NCBI GenBank assembly: GCA_038025085.1
Contig: CM076147.1
Coordinates: forward strand, 749,001-813,000
Source of the DNA: Tetragonia tetragonoides
Lineage: Eukaryota > Streptophyta > Magnoliopsida > Caryophyllales > Aizoaceae
Direction: 5' to 3'
Length of the DNA stretch: 64,000 bases
The translations under genes and the position numbers were made by a program. Below the pieces are notes generated by a model. That model saw only the letters and a program-made list of their open reading frames with translations, ran no database searches and was not told the DNA's origin. Positions 1 through 11,400 of the stretch are shown here, piece after piece (the stretch's first letter is position 1; each line of letters begins with the position of its first letter).

Positions 1-965
1 GCCAAAAATAAAAAGGAATGAATTTTGCTCACAAGACCAAGATGATCTTTCATAGTATATTCTATGTTTGTCCAATTGCTAGACAAATAAAGTAAAAAGC
101 CAAGATCTTAATTAATCATATATATACTTTTCATTGATCCCAATCTGCAAACTTTCGAGTGGTGGGATCATCAAAGACAACGTTCGTTGTATGCATCATT
201 ATCTGCATAAGAGTATATATTTGGCATGATATATTTGTGAAGCAATAGATCTTTTAGATAACTCAAGCTAAGTATTACTCCCTCCGTTTACACTGGTTAT
301 GTTTGGTAAAGGTAAAATTAGGTGTTCGAAGTTTTTACTTCAATTTTCTACACAATATATATAAGGCGTGTTAACAATTTTCAAGAACCATTTTATTATT
401 GTATTTTCCACTTTACTCTTCCTTTTTCTTGGCAATTCACATTTTGTTTTTCATTTATGGCATTTAATACAAAGGTTATGCATGCTAGTTACTCTGTCTT
501 TCTATTAATTTTAGAGCTCTTTTAGGATCTGTCTGATTCACCTGGATAAAGCTATTTGAACTGAATTAATTTTTTAAACTTGACCGTTAACCATTTAAAA
601 TTCGTCCAAACATAGTCAATATTGGATTCATTTGAAAGTATGCTTTGACATCTTTCCGATGACATAATTATCATCATAAAATTATTTCGGAATAAAATGT
701 TATATGAGTGATAAAGTTACACATGAACTGGACTGAACTAAACTAAACTGAACTGAAGTAAATTAAGATAAATCAAATAGAGCCTTAGTCTATAAGAATG
801 AGAATTACGAGACAAGCTTAATTCAAACAATAAGACAAATCTTAAATAACCAACCGATCTCCCAATGAACATCATGCTCATTCACATTATAGATAGCATG
901 GGAACCCTCGCATGTAATTTATAAAAAATTCAACGTCGAACATGGGGAAAAAAACACAATGTTAG
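1..965. other. Intergenic, AT-rich, no gene seen
   Basis: I see no coding exon with a convincing frame. At 278-287 there is a Stowaway-type terminal motif (CTCCCTCCGT) preceded by TA, but no matching opposite end nearby, so at most this is a truncated MITE. The part from about 530 to 790 has repeated short ACTGAACT-like words and may be another decayed element. The rest shows nothing I can name. Confidence 0.5.
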
Positions 966-1180
966 GATGGACTATAGGTCCTGTTCTTTTCGTCGATTCC
1001 ATGCTGTATTCCGTTTCGTTCCGTTTTGTTCCAATCTGTTCCGTTCCGTTCCGTTCCGCATTCTGTACTTCATTTTGTCTCACATTTTTTTGAATTATCC
1101 GCGCTGCGCCGTTCCGTTCCAATCCGTTCCGTTCCCTTCCGTTCCATTCCTCACCGTCCCGCACCATTCGGTTGAAGAGA
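966..1180 (+). repeat. GTTCC-rich dispersed repeat, copy 1
   Basis: The stretch is built from imperfect GTTCC/CGTTC words. It includes the phrases CTGTACTTCATTTTGTC and GTCCCGCACCATT, which recur in the same order and orientation at about 25020-25180. Two copies in one window argue for a dispersed repeat rather than chance low complexity. Both strands stay open for about 80 codons because of the repeated words, not because this is a gene. The element type is unknown. Confidence 0.6.
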
Positions 1181-1287
1181 ACAGGGCCATGATATCCACA
1201 CTACTAATAGCAAGCTGATTCAAGAAGGATGTCTACTTCTTAAAAGTGAACCAGTATTCGATTTTGAACGGATGAGTCGTCGAAATG

Positions 1288-1541
1288 TGTTAAAATATAA
1301 TAGGCTCATAATATTGATTCTTAATATTGAACTGGGGAGACCCCATATTTATAGAGTACAATAACTTATTCTCCAAGCACAATTAATATATCCTAACTAT
1401 ACTAGTTTCCTAAATACATTAGATCACTAGTATAATATCCTAAACATATAATATCATATATATAGTCTAATATATCTTATTTCCTAAATAGATGGGGAAA
1501 ATATATTCTCATAATATTTTTCCGATATCTTATCTCTAACA
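1288..1541 (-). repeat. LTR of the TRIM (3' LTR)
   Basis: 254 bp, TGTTA...TAACA. It aligns with 2231-2473 almost throughout. The main difference is about 11 extra bases near its right end and a few substitutions, so the insertion is not brand new. Confidence 0.88.
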
Positions 1542-1619
1542 CCCTCCCGCAATCGTAGCGGCAGGGCATCACGAACGCTACGATTGGAACAATACAATAC
1601 GTAGTGTCCTTGTCTTCGG

Positions 1620-1770
1620 TGAGTCCTCGATCTGCGCGATCGAGTCTTCACAATTCATTGGTCGGTGAGTACTCGATCTGCGCCATCGAGTCTTCACAAT
1701 TCATTGGTCGGTGAGTACTCGATCTGCGCGATCGAGTCTTCACAAGTTGGTGAATCTTCGATCTGTCTGT
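1620..1770. repeat. Tandem repeats inside the TRIM
   Basis: Three imperfect units of about 50 bp contain ACTCGATCTGCG and ATCGAGTCTTCACAA. They occupy the internal region between the LTRs. A homopolymer T run of about 40 bp follows at 1903-1942. Their role is unknown; no frame is kept across the units. Confidence 0.7.
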
Positions 1771-1900
1771 CGAATCTTCACATATCATCAAGTAGGGAAA
1801 AGTCAACTTCTTGTCGCTACCTCCAATACTTTCAAATCGGCGCCATTCATGGTCGTCGATCAATTTCATTATCATCGGTGATCTTGTATATCACATGAAA

Positions 1901-1944
<44 letters not shown>

Positions 1945-2218
1945 CTACTGCTGCAAAAACGGGCAGTAGCTCCGCCATCTTTTGAAGCCCACTGCGTGCG
2001 AGTCTTCATTCATCATAACCATTAATTAATGTCATATTGGATCACTTTAGATCCATCAATAGTGCCGTGTAAGGCCATCATATCAAAGGGAAAAAGAAAA
2101 AAAGCTTTAAATCAAGTAGGTTGGTCTTGGATATTTGGGGTTGTCCGGTGGCGAACGGACAACAGTCCGCCACCGGCATAGCGGAAGGTTTTGTGCTTGG
2201 GTTCTCAGGACCGAACAA

Positions 2219-2230
2219 GCTCTGATACCA
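2219..2230 (-). promoter_or_regulatory. Primer-binding site of the TRIM
   Basis: On the minus strand this reads TGGTATCAGAGC, complementary to the 3' region of initiator methionine tRNA, which primes reverse transcription in many plant copia elements. It directly abuts the 5' LTR (2231-2473). Confidence 0.85.
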
Positions 2231-2473
2231 TGTTAAAATATAATAGGCTCATAATATTGATTCTTAATATTGAACTGGGAAGACCCCATATTTATAGAGT
2301 ACAATAACTTATTCTCCAAGCACAATTAATATATCCTAAATATACTAGTTTCTTAAATACATTAGATCACTAGTATAATATTCTAAACATATAATATCAT
2401 ATATATAGTCTAATATATCTTATTTCCTAAATAGATAGGAAAATAATATTTTTCCGATATCTTATCTCTAACA
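2231..2473 (-). repeat. LTR of the TRIM (5' LTR)
   Basis: 243 bp with the same TGTTA...TAACA ends as 1288-1541. It is next to the primer-binding site, so it is the 5' LTR of this minus-strand element. Confidence 0.88.
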
Positions 2474-2478
2474 AAATG

Positions 2479-3204
2479 ACTTATAACAAGCTTCACTTTT
2501 AGGCTACTTGAGAAGGCGATAATCAAATTGTTATGTTGGTTTCATAAGGAAAGAGTCAAATACCTTGTATAAGTTTCACCTTAATTAGTCATGGATATCC
2601 GACAACTATAGCAAATATCCAGTACCGACTTTAGAGACAAGTCGACTTTGAGATTGCTTGGTATTTAATATTTAGTTGTGATGTGAGTGACCCTCATGAT
2701 GACGAGGTTCTTTTGAAAATGCTTTCCTACGTAAGGGGTAAAAAACAAAATAAAGAAGCAATATGAGAATTTCAAATTAAAAATAAAAAATTTACATTTT
2801 CTTTCATGTAAAAATGTCCGTTCTTTCTTTTGTTTTTTTTTTTTTTTTTTTTTGAGGTGATAAGTGTCTGACAACCCCAGAAAATGATATATAAAAAAAA
2901 AATGTGATAAGTGTTATTTCTTCAAAAAAAAATCTGAGATATACATTTTCCAAACTTAAATAAAAACCCATTTTCTAAATACCACGTCAAAGTCACGATT
3001 TCAAGGTGAGACTACAAGATGTTATAAAACTCGGTTATAGAAGTGTATTGGGGCTGATAAAGAGATTTGTTGTTTAAGAAACTTTTTCAGAGTATGATAT
3101 TTCCTTCTAGAACCAACCAAGTCACCAACAACTGTCTTATACTATACTCCACTTATTATTTCAGTGACCCTCTTCAATTTTCACTGCTAAAAAATTGCTC
3201 ATTA
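2479..3204. other. Intergenic / upstream region of the gene at 3205
   Basis: AT-rich, with poly-T and poly-A runs near 2827-2854 and 2893-2935. It presumably contains the promoter and 5' UTR of the following gene, but I see no clear TATA element at a fixed distance. The reading frame of that gene is open upstream to 3067 but loses its biased composition before the ATG at 3205. Confidence 0.4.
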
Positions 3205-4179
3205 ATGGAGGACATCAAGAAAAATCATCCATCACTCCCACCAAATTACGTCAGTTTAGCCGACCTTCAACAGCGATGGCTCAAACAACAGCAGGAGAAG
3301 AAAGAGAAAGAAGAAGCCGAACAACAACAACAACAGGAGCTAAAGAAGAAGAGAGAGAAAGATGAACCCCTAAAACCCATGCCCGTCAAGAGAAATGAAA
3401 ATGTCGATGAAATTACGAAATTGGAGACGCAATTCTATGAACCAAACCCTAATTTCAAAATTCAGAAGCCATTTCGTCGAAATTCTCGTGATCGGAAAGC
3501 GCCAAAGGGGTTTGAGTATCGACTGATCCAGGTTAGTAATCCGAAATCAAAAATTGATGGAGGGAAAATCAACGGTCGAGATCAACTGGTGCCACAATCG
3601 AAGCATGGGAGTGAGATTGAAGGTGCTGTGAAAATCGGAATAAATGGTCCTGATCAAAAGGGGGATTATCAAATTGATGGTGAGATAAAGGTAAAGAATG
3701 AGAAGAAGATGAAGAAAAAGAAGAGGAGAGAGAAAAGTGTGAAAAAGTTGCCACATTTGGATTTGGGGGTTTCTTCCAAAATCAAAGACAAAGTTACAAT
3801 TGAAATTGATGGTCGAGATCAAAAGTTGGGTGATCAGATTTGTGAGGAGAAGAAATTCAAGAAAAAGAAGAAGAAAGGGGAAGAATGTGGGGAGGAGAGA
3901 GAAAATCAGGGCAATGATCGGACGGTGGAGATTAAAGGAACTCAGACTGTGGTGGATGATCGGACGGTGGAGACTAAAGGGACTCAAACTGTGATTTTCG
4001 GTGATCGGACGGTGGAGATTGGAAGGAGATTTAAGGGGCTATCAGTGAAGGAGAGATGGACGGCTGTGATTGAAGGAGGACCAAGAAGGAGGGATGGAGG
4101 TTATGGAAGTATTTTGCACAGGGGAGTGGGGATTAAGAGGAGAGAGAATAATGGGTTTGTTTGGGTGAAGAAAGAGTGA
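3205..4179 (+). CDS. Lys/Glu-rich plant protein of unknown function, intronless
   Basis: A single open frame of 324 codons from ATG 3205. An upstream in-frame ATG at 3067 exists, but the extra 46 residues are hydrophobic and unlike the rest, so I prefer 3205. The N-terminus (MEDIKKNHPSLPPNYVSLAD) is followed by a glutamine/lysine/glutamate-rich segment likely to be coiled coil (residues about 28-55). Next come a basic stretch with FRRNSRDRKAPKGFEYR (about 92-108) and several KKKK clusters that look like nuclear localisation signals. Near the C-terminus a unit starting DRTVEIKGTQTV occurs twice, with a third partial copy. The end is GFVWVKKE. I do not recognise a catalytic domain. The conserved-looking N-terminal and C-terminal blocks suggest a real plant gene, probably of a nuclear protein, but this is inference. 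No intron is needed. Confidence 0.75.
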   Translation: MEDIKKNHPSLPPNYVSLADLQQRWLKQQQEKKEKEEAEQQQQQELKKKREKDEPLKPMPVKRNENVDEITKLETQFYEPNPNFKIQKPFRRNSRDRKAPKGFEYRLIQVSNPKSKIDGGKINGRDQLVPQSKHGSEIEGAVKIGINGPDQKGDYQIDGEIKVKNEKKMKKKKRREKSVKKLPHLDLGVSSKIKDKVTIEIDGRDQKLGDQICEEKKFKKKKKKGEECGEERENQGNDRTVEIKGTQTVVDDRTVETKGTQTVIFGDRTVEIGRRFKGLSVKERWTAVIEGGPRRRDGGYGSILHRGVGIKRRENNGFVWVKKE

Positions 4180-4623
4180 AGTTCAAGGTTACAGTGAGGT
4201 AAGTTAGAGCATACATTCTGATTCTGTTGTGGTAATTTGCACAATCATGATGAATTTAAAGCCTTGTTTTGTTATAGGTGGTTTAATTAGCTTATGGTGT
4301 AAAGTGGAGGGTTGATATTAGTCATCTAGTAGCAATGTCAATGTGAACTGATTATAGAATTTGGAGGAGGAATTGAAAAACAAGGAATTAATGGTACTAC
4401 ATTAATGCTGGTAATTATGGTAAAGATTTTATGATGATTAATGGGCTTTATGCAATTAAATAGGTTCCTTAATGACTTGCATTGTCCAATTTGATACTAG
4501 ATGGTTCTTTTGCAATTCAAAATTCTTATGGTAAGGGTACATTATATGATCCTTAGTTTAGCTAAGGGTACATTATATGATGCCTTAGAATTAGATTCAC
4601 AGTACTAACTCTTTAACTTGGGG

Positions 4624-5501
4624 TATTCACTCGATTATCCTTGGTCGAATGTTGCATTGATCGGGGGCGATTTACTCAGACCTTGTTATTTTGCTGAATT
4701 AGTTTACTTAAAAGCAATTGCTAAGAGATGTTGTGAACCAAAAATAGAGTGAGCCCTTTGTCGCTCTTCAAAGTCTGATGAATTTATCCTTGGATGTCTA
4801 TGGGCAGTGTCATAACTCATCCCCTTTCCTCTGAGCTCCTCAGTCCTCAGTGACTCAGTGTAAATCCTACTTCTAGCTGACATGTAACTATGTGTTTATA
4901 ACCTTCAGATATAGGCTTTCTATGGGCATATGAATATTAGGTTGACTTTAGGAAGAAGTTGCTCCGTGTGGTGATATATATTTAGACTAGACAAGCATGT
5001 TCTGCAATCGTACAAGGGTATTCATTGAATCAATATTAATTGATTTCACACTTAGTTTAATTAGGATGCATCATATGTTGGCAGAGATTCTCAGTGAAAA
5101 CGCGTAACATCTCATATTCACTCGATTATCCTTGGTCGAGTAATGCCATGATGGCAGCTGAGTGACTAAACTCATGTTAAATATGCTGAATCAGTTAAAC
5201 TTAAATGCCACTGTTGACGTTGTAGCTTACTCTATATTGAGTGCATGGAGCGAGTCCTTTGTCGCTCCTTAAAATCTGACAAAACTAGCAATGTGTTGAT
5301 AATGCCCTCCCCCCCTTCCCCCAAGGGGCTCCTCAGCCTTTACTATTAATCCGTTTTCTAGCCAACATGTAAGTACTTGTTTGTAAGCTTCATATAAAAT
5401 GCTTCCTTTGCGCTGATGAATACCAGATTTTGGATTGCCTGAAGATATAGGACTTGATTTATAGGCTGAAGTTACAACGTGCGGTGATATATATTTAGAC
5501 A
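4624..5501. repeat. Diverged tandem duplication, period about 490 bp
   Basis: Copy 1 (4624-4989) and copy 2 (5115-5501) both begin TATTCACTCGATTATCCTTG and end near GTGATATATATTTAGAC. They share, in order, blocks such as CCTTTGTCGCTC, GCTCCTCAG and CATGTAA. The copies are well diverged, so the duplication is old. No frame is conserved, and function is unknown. Confidence 0.7.
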
Positions 5502-6167
5502 TACATATGCTGACTAGGTTAATGAAAATGGAAGTCATTGAATCAACATGAATAGATTTTACGGTGGAGTTTGCTTCCTTAATTGTCCTTTTTTGTTCTA
5601 GTTAAGCTCCGAGCAGAATTGCAAGCATCAGTCCTTGCTATGCTTTCTTGTAGTGCATGCAAGCCTTTTGATAGTCACTAATGTCCGTGCAGCGCTCTCT
5701 CTTTTCTATTTGTGGGGGAAGAAGGGGAGAATGTCACATGACTGACTCTGTTTGAATTTGGTAATCTAATTGAGATCTTGATGTTTTCACAGATGATGTG
5801 AACTTAATGTGGTTTCCGTGTGTTAAGTATTTTCTCATGGCTTATTGTTAGGGCACTAGAAGTATGTATTCTATCTAGCTCGATGGTACATAAGATTATC
5901 ATGACTATGCCGCAACCGCAAGCCTACAATATGACCTAACAAATGCTTAACATACATGGCTTCTAGATTGTTATGCAGCATACTGCATCCACATAAGTCA
6001 ATATCAACGAGCAAAGTTCTTGTGCAAAGAATTCATTTTGTATTTGTTTTCGGATGCATTCGGAGAAGAATGGTTAGGGTAGGTAGTGAATGGCACTTGG
6101 TAGATTAGATGCAGCATGTCCAGATAATCCGAGACTGTATTTGCTGGTATGTAACAACAATAGATGA

Positions 6168-6202
6168 AAGCTTGAAGCTTGAAGCTTGAAGCTTGAAGCT
6201 TG
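6168..6202. repeat. 7-bp microsatellite (AAGCTTG)5
   Basis: Five perfect copies of AAGCTTG, each containing a HindIII site. The array sits in intergenic sequence and is likely polymorphic. Confidence 0.9.
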
Positions 6203-7305
6203 TCAATCTCTCATGGCCATTCAGGGCTCAATATGCAAGATTTTCTAGCGAAACTTTGACAGATTTATTGATATTCTGGTCATCAGTCATCACAAACAGG
6301 TGACCTATGGTTTAGCAGTGGAACGAAAGGGCAAAGTTTTAGTTGTCAGACATGATGATCTTCAAGTTGCTTATATCAGTCTCACACCTTTATGTAGGTT
6401 CTTTAGTTTAACTTACGTTGGCCATTTCAGTAATTTTTGCTCTATTTGAATTAAGGAAAGAAAAGTAAAGATCAATATGGAATGGATTGTATACCAATCT
6501 AAATCTATATTTAGATTGAAAGCAATAGTTTTAACAGAACCAGCTTCAACCCTTGTGTATTCACTCAACTGTTACTAAGTGAAGCAACGAAAGAAAAAGC
6601 TAAAGAAAGAAACGTAGTTAAATAATAAGCAAAGCAAACTAAGAAGAAGAAGAATAAGGAATAACATCGCTCATGTGTCCCCTTCCCTCCAAATCAAACG
6701 GGCAACCCCTCCATCTTCTCAGTTCTCAGTTCTCCTCAACGGCAAATCATGACGACTGTACTGTTGGCTCGCTCAACGGCTCGCCAGCCGACGAAGCCGA
6801 CAACGGAACCCTACCGCTCTTTGAGAACGCCACAGCCGACCAAGCAAGGCTCTGACTTCAGTAGTTACAACGGTAATTGTTTAATTTTGGCTTAATTGAT
6901 TTCCTACATTAAACTCTCTCGCTGAATTCATTCCCCAAATAAATTACCTGCATTTAATGATTGATTCCCTTACCAAATTAGAAATGTAACGGCAATATTA
7001 ATTCTTGTTTCATGCAGTACACAACAAATTAAATATTTGGAGGTCTGGGGATGCATGTCATGTTATTGTAGGCTTGTAGCCTCGCAAGCTTTCTTTTACT
7101 GTCCTGCTCTGAGCTCTCCTTCTGGTAATAAACTCTCTTGCTTTTCCCCATTCCATTATTTCACTCTTCATTTCTATTTCTAGTTTTCTACTGTTGCTCT
7201 CATTATAATATTCATTACTCTGTTTATTATACAAAGAACCATTTTAGTTATAAGCTAGTTTTGTTTTTTAAACTAAGCATATGTATACATTTTCACAAAA
7301 ACTTT

Positions 7306-7450
7306 TATAAGACGGTCTTTCCGTAATTTTTGTTGAGACGAGGGTCACGTTTTAGTGAAACAAGCCTCACGGTTCATAAAAAAGTGACCTCTATATTTCT
7401 CAATAGTGACCCCATTTTATTGTAAGTTGGTCTCACACAAGACTTACTTA
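7306..7450 (+). repeat. Dispersed repeat family A, copy 1
   Basis: Starts TATAAGACGGTCTTTCCGTA and ends GTTGGTCTCACACAAGACTTAC. Related copies lie at 7791-7946, 31111-31265 and, inverted, 26521-26671. The size (about 150 bp), AT-richness and lack of coding fit a MITE or SINE-like element. Its termini do not form a clear long inverted repeat. Confidence 0.7.
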
Positions 7451-7790
7451 TACATTTTTACATCATATAATTGCCATCAACATAGTCATATGCATTGTTA
7501 GTTGAAGGTGATTGGCTGAATTTTACTTGCATTTAGTTGATTTTGAAAACATAGTTGCATACCACTAACTAATTGTGGTGTGATTGACAGTTTTTTAATC
7601 CTTAAGGAGTGTCAACGAAAATTTGATATCCCTCTTCACAAGACTCTAATTAGCTAAAGACAACAAGGTATTAAATCTCTCCTATCTCTACTTCTTCACT
7701 GTGTATTTGCAAAATAAAATAGTATTATGCATTTATCTTTAAAGAATGTTAGCTGAATTTCCTTTATTTTCTCCACTTCCCATATAATTT

Positions 7791-7946
7791 TTTGAGACGG
7801 ACTTATCATAACTTTTGGTGTGACGATAGTCACTTTTTTTTTTTTTTGTGAAATACGAGTCACCGGCTCACCGCTCATAATAAGTGACCCCATATTATAA
7901 ATATTGATCTCATTTATTTGTGAGTTGGTCTCACACAAAACTTACT
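7791..7946 (+). repeat. Dispersed repeat family A, copy 2
   Basis: Shares the GAGACGG...AACTTTTGGTG start, a central block GGCTCACCGCTCA, and the end GAGTTGGTCTCACACAAA with the other copies. It is only about 340 bp from copy 1, in the same orientation. Confidence 0.7.
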
Positions 7947-8455
7947 CTAATAAGATTTATTCTTTGATGTACAAAGAAAAAAGAAGGCCGAAGTTATTGT
8001 GTAATTTATCATGCTTAATTCATACATAGATTTCATATGATACATTGTTTTTTTTTTTTTCACATAGATTAGTTGACATCTCTAACGAGTTTTCTTTCAT
8101 AGTTTCTGTTTTTGATAGAGAAAAAGGAAGTATCATAGGAGAAACTACATGATACTGAGTGAAAGTCCTCAGCTTGGAGTTAACGGTAAGACAAGACTAG
8201 AGAAAACATAATAATTGGTAAAATAAATTCTTCAAAGAAAATCCGACAATTAATGAGCAAAACAATTGTGAAATAAAATCTCAATAAATACACATATCAT
8301 GCCTAGCCCGCGAAGTTACTACAGCTGTAACGGTCCAACGTAGGAAAATAACCCTTTCCATAAGTTTAAACTTAAACCCCTGCATCTCCCAGGAACCCCT
8401 TAGCTCTGTTTGCATAAACTAGTGCCAAAACTCACCCCACAGAGAGAGATAGAAG

Positions 8456-11400
8456 ATGGCTAATGGTAGCGGTGGTGGTGGTGGAGCCCCGATCAAGATC
8501 GAGGAGGTGACACCGCATCCAGTCATGGAGACCCTTCCTGGAATTCTGTTCTGTATCAACAGCAATCCTCCTTTGTGTTAGTTCTCTGAACTGTCTCTCT
8601 TTCTCTGAGTTCACCTCGCTCTCTGTGTTTTATTAGGCTTTTTTGTGAACATGTTTTTGTGGTAAAAATGCAGTGGAATCAATTATGCTGGGTTTTCAGC
8701 ATGCGTTTCTGACACTGGGAACAATCTCCCTCGTCGCTTCCTTGATCGTCCCTCAGATGGGTGGTGGCAATGTATTAAATCTGTTTTTTCCTACTCTTTT
8801 TGTTCATTTGTTTACAGTACTTCATGGTTCATTGTTAAAGACAACCATGAATATGAATTGATCTCTTTTTTTTTTTTTAAATTTAAATTTCTTTCAATAT
8901 GTGAATTAAAGCATGAGAAGGCAAGGGTGATCCAGAACATGGTGTTCACCTCGGCCATCAGCACCTTGATTCAGACCTTGATTGGGACCCGCCTCCCGGT
9001 GGTCATTGGAGGGTCCTATGCATTTGTAATCCCCACCACAACCATTGCACTTGCCGCTAGATTCTCTTGCTTTGATCCACTTCAATGCCCACAACAGGTC
9101 CTCATCTTGCATATTTTTGGGGGAGTATATATTTATTAGTAATTCGATTGCTTGTTATTCTCATATTTTTGATTTTATGTTTTATTTCTCAGAGATTTGA
9201 GAGAACGATGGCAGCCGTTCAAGGTGCTCTTATTGTGGCAGCTTTTCTCCAAATGTTCCTCGGTGTCTCGGGCCTTTGGAGAATTTTTGTAAGGTGAACT
9301 TTCAGTGTTTGTTATAGTCCTTCCATCTGTGCTTAAGTTACATAGGTAGTTCAACTTCGTTTATTTATTTATATTGTACTATAAGGGTGATTAGTGTTTT
9401 ATGACAGAATTTCAATTTAGATTGAAAGGCAGTATAGTAGTAATTTGTTGTTTTGATGTGCTAAATTGGGTTTGTATTTTTGGCCTATAATTATTTTGGC
9501 AGGTTTCTTAGCCCTCTTTCCATGGTTCCACTCATAACTTTTAGTGGCCTTGGTCTCTTTCATCTCGGCTTTCCTAAGGTAATATTCACATCACTGTCAC
9601 AGTCAGTTAAAGTTACATAGAGGTTTAACTTAATTTCAACAATTGCAGCTGGTAGACTGTGCAGAGATTGGGATTCCACAGCTAATCTTAATGCTCATCT
9701 TTTCTCAGGTAATCAAGTTTTTATTTCGATTTTTTAAATTTTTATAGTTCTTTACTTCTTCTAAATAGGTACGTGATAATGATTTATGAATGATGAGGAT
9801 GCAAGTGGCAATGGTGATTTTGGTTACTCTTTTCTTTGTCACAGTATATCTCCCGTCTTATGAAGACAACTAGGCCAATCTATGATCGTTACGCACTCAT
9901 ATTCTCAACTGCTATCGCTTGGACTCTTGCCCTGGTTCTGACCTCCACAGGGATGTATAACCACAAACATCTAACCACACAGCTCAGTTGCCGCACTGAT
10001 TCTGCTGGTTTGATTACTGGAGCGCCTTGGTGAGACTTTCAACCTTTAAAACTTAAGTTTATGGAGCATATGATAATACCATGCAAATCCTTTTTATATG
10101 TAAACATTTTGTCCATGATTCTTGTTATGCTCTTATGTTGTAGGTTATATTTTCCTAAACCATTTCAATGGGGAAGGCCCACTTTAAACCTTGCTGAAGC
10201 TGCTGTTATGGTATTTGCTGGTCTTGTTGCATTTACTGAGGTAGCTGAACTCTACAAACTCATCGAACATTTTGCCCATTTTCATAAGAGTATGAAAGTA
10301 TAACTAATAGATACACCTTAATGTTATCTGCTAGTAAATTTGTTACTGCTATTTTGCCGCAGAGCACAGGAACATTTATTGCAGCAGCACGATATGCAAG
10401 TGCCACACCAGTTCCCCCATCAGTTGTCAGCAGAGGCGTTTTCTGGATGGTATATACTCTATGTTACAAGATAAACGTCACCATATTTTTCTTTCTGATT
10501 TCTTTCTAAGTCCATGTACGTATGATTAGTTTTTCACTGTTGATTATTAAACTATTTATTGTCGTATCTAGGGGACTGGAACATTAATGAATGGTGTACT
10601 TGGAGCCGTGGCTGGCCCTACTGCTTCAGTGTAAGATAGTTCTTTTATTACCTAGTAAAATGTCTAAGGACTTGTACTGTCTTTAACAATTGAACACAAG
10701 GAGGTTTCATTACGCCTATGTGTTTTGTGAGGTAGTGAAAGTGCTGGTCTACTGGGATTGACAAGAATCGGTAGCAGAAGAGTGGTCCAAATATCAGCTT
10801 GTTTCATGGTCTTGTTCTCAATATTTGGTAAGCTAGTCATACTGATACTGTAAGATATACTGACGATAAATTAGATCATTATAAAACGGCTTTGACATAA
10901 GCATTGCAATTGTAATTGTACAGGGAAGTTTGGAGCATTCTTCGCTTCTGTTCCATCACCAATCTTGGCTGCTTCAAACTGTATCCTCTACGCCTATGTC
11001 TGTAAGTATATCTGTGACTTGTAGAAATTCATAAGTTAAAGCCTTGAAGAGTGCATTATGAAATGAATGCTCTTTCAAGTTGGAATTAAAAACCAAAGCA
11101 GTACGGGAATTCATCTTGGCTGTGACTTGACTTTTGTTCATCATTTGGCAGCCTCTGCGGGTTTGAATCATCTCCAGTTCTGCAACTTGAACAGTTTCAG
11201 AACATTATTCATCTTAGGCTTCTCTATCTTCATGGCTATTTCACTGCCTCAGTACTTCAGAGATCATCAACTCACATCTTATTCAAGCCCCATTCGCACC
11301 AGCTCAAAATGGGTAAACTATTAATCTATAAACCCAGTTAACAAAATTTCTTTCATCCAAAGTTATAGTGAACGATCAAATCCACACTCAAGACCTGTCT

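Larger units (their letters stand above)
1283..2478 (-). mobile_element. TRIM-type LTR retrotransposon with target duplications
   Basis: Two near-identical LTRs (1288-1541 and 2231-2473) start TGTTA and end TAACA. They flank about 690 bp with no gag or pol. The element is bordered by the 5-bp direct repeat AAATG at 1283-1287 and 2474-2478, as expected for integrase insertion. Next to the right LTR, 2219-2230 reads GCTCTGATACCA, the reverse complement of the TGGTATCAGAGC initiator-Met-tRNA primer site, so the element lies on the minus strand with its 5' LTR on the right. A purine-rich tract, seen as CCCTCCCGC on the plus strand at 1542-1550, abuts the other LTR. The small size and lack of coding fit a non-autonomous copia-type TRIM that needs proteins from another element. 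Confidence 0.9.
4180..6660. other. Intergenic / 3' flank with diverged duplication
   Basis: No convincing coding exon. The main structure is a tandem duplication (4624-4989 and 5115-5501). The first few hundred bases presumably hold the 3' UTR of the preceding gene. Pyrimidine tracts and short tandem words explain the few open frames seen here. Confidence 0.5.
6661..8455. other. Intergenic, upstream of the NAT gene
   Basis: Holds two copies of a small dispersed repeat (7306-7450 and 7791-7946). A 60-codon open frame at 6673-6855 has moderate GC and Ser/Asn-rich content but no recognisable family, so I do not call it. The last 150 bp before ATG 8456 should contain the promoter and 5' UTR of the transporter. 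An ATAAATAC near 8284 is only a weak TATA candidate. Confidence 0.45.

Noticed and set aside
278..287. Stowaway MITE at the left edge
   Set aside because: Only one terminus is visible; no matching inverted end within several hundred bases.
3067..3204. N-terminal extension of the Lys/Glu-rich protein
   Set aside because: The 46 extra residues differ in composition and precede a better start at 3205.
6673..6855. 60-codon open frame before the NAT gene
   Set aside because: Short, no family, no splice partner that extends it; could be untranslated exon sequence but nothing proves it.
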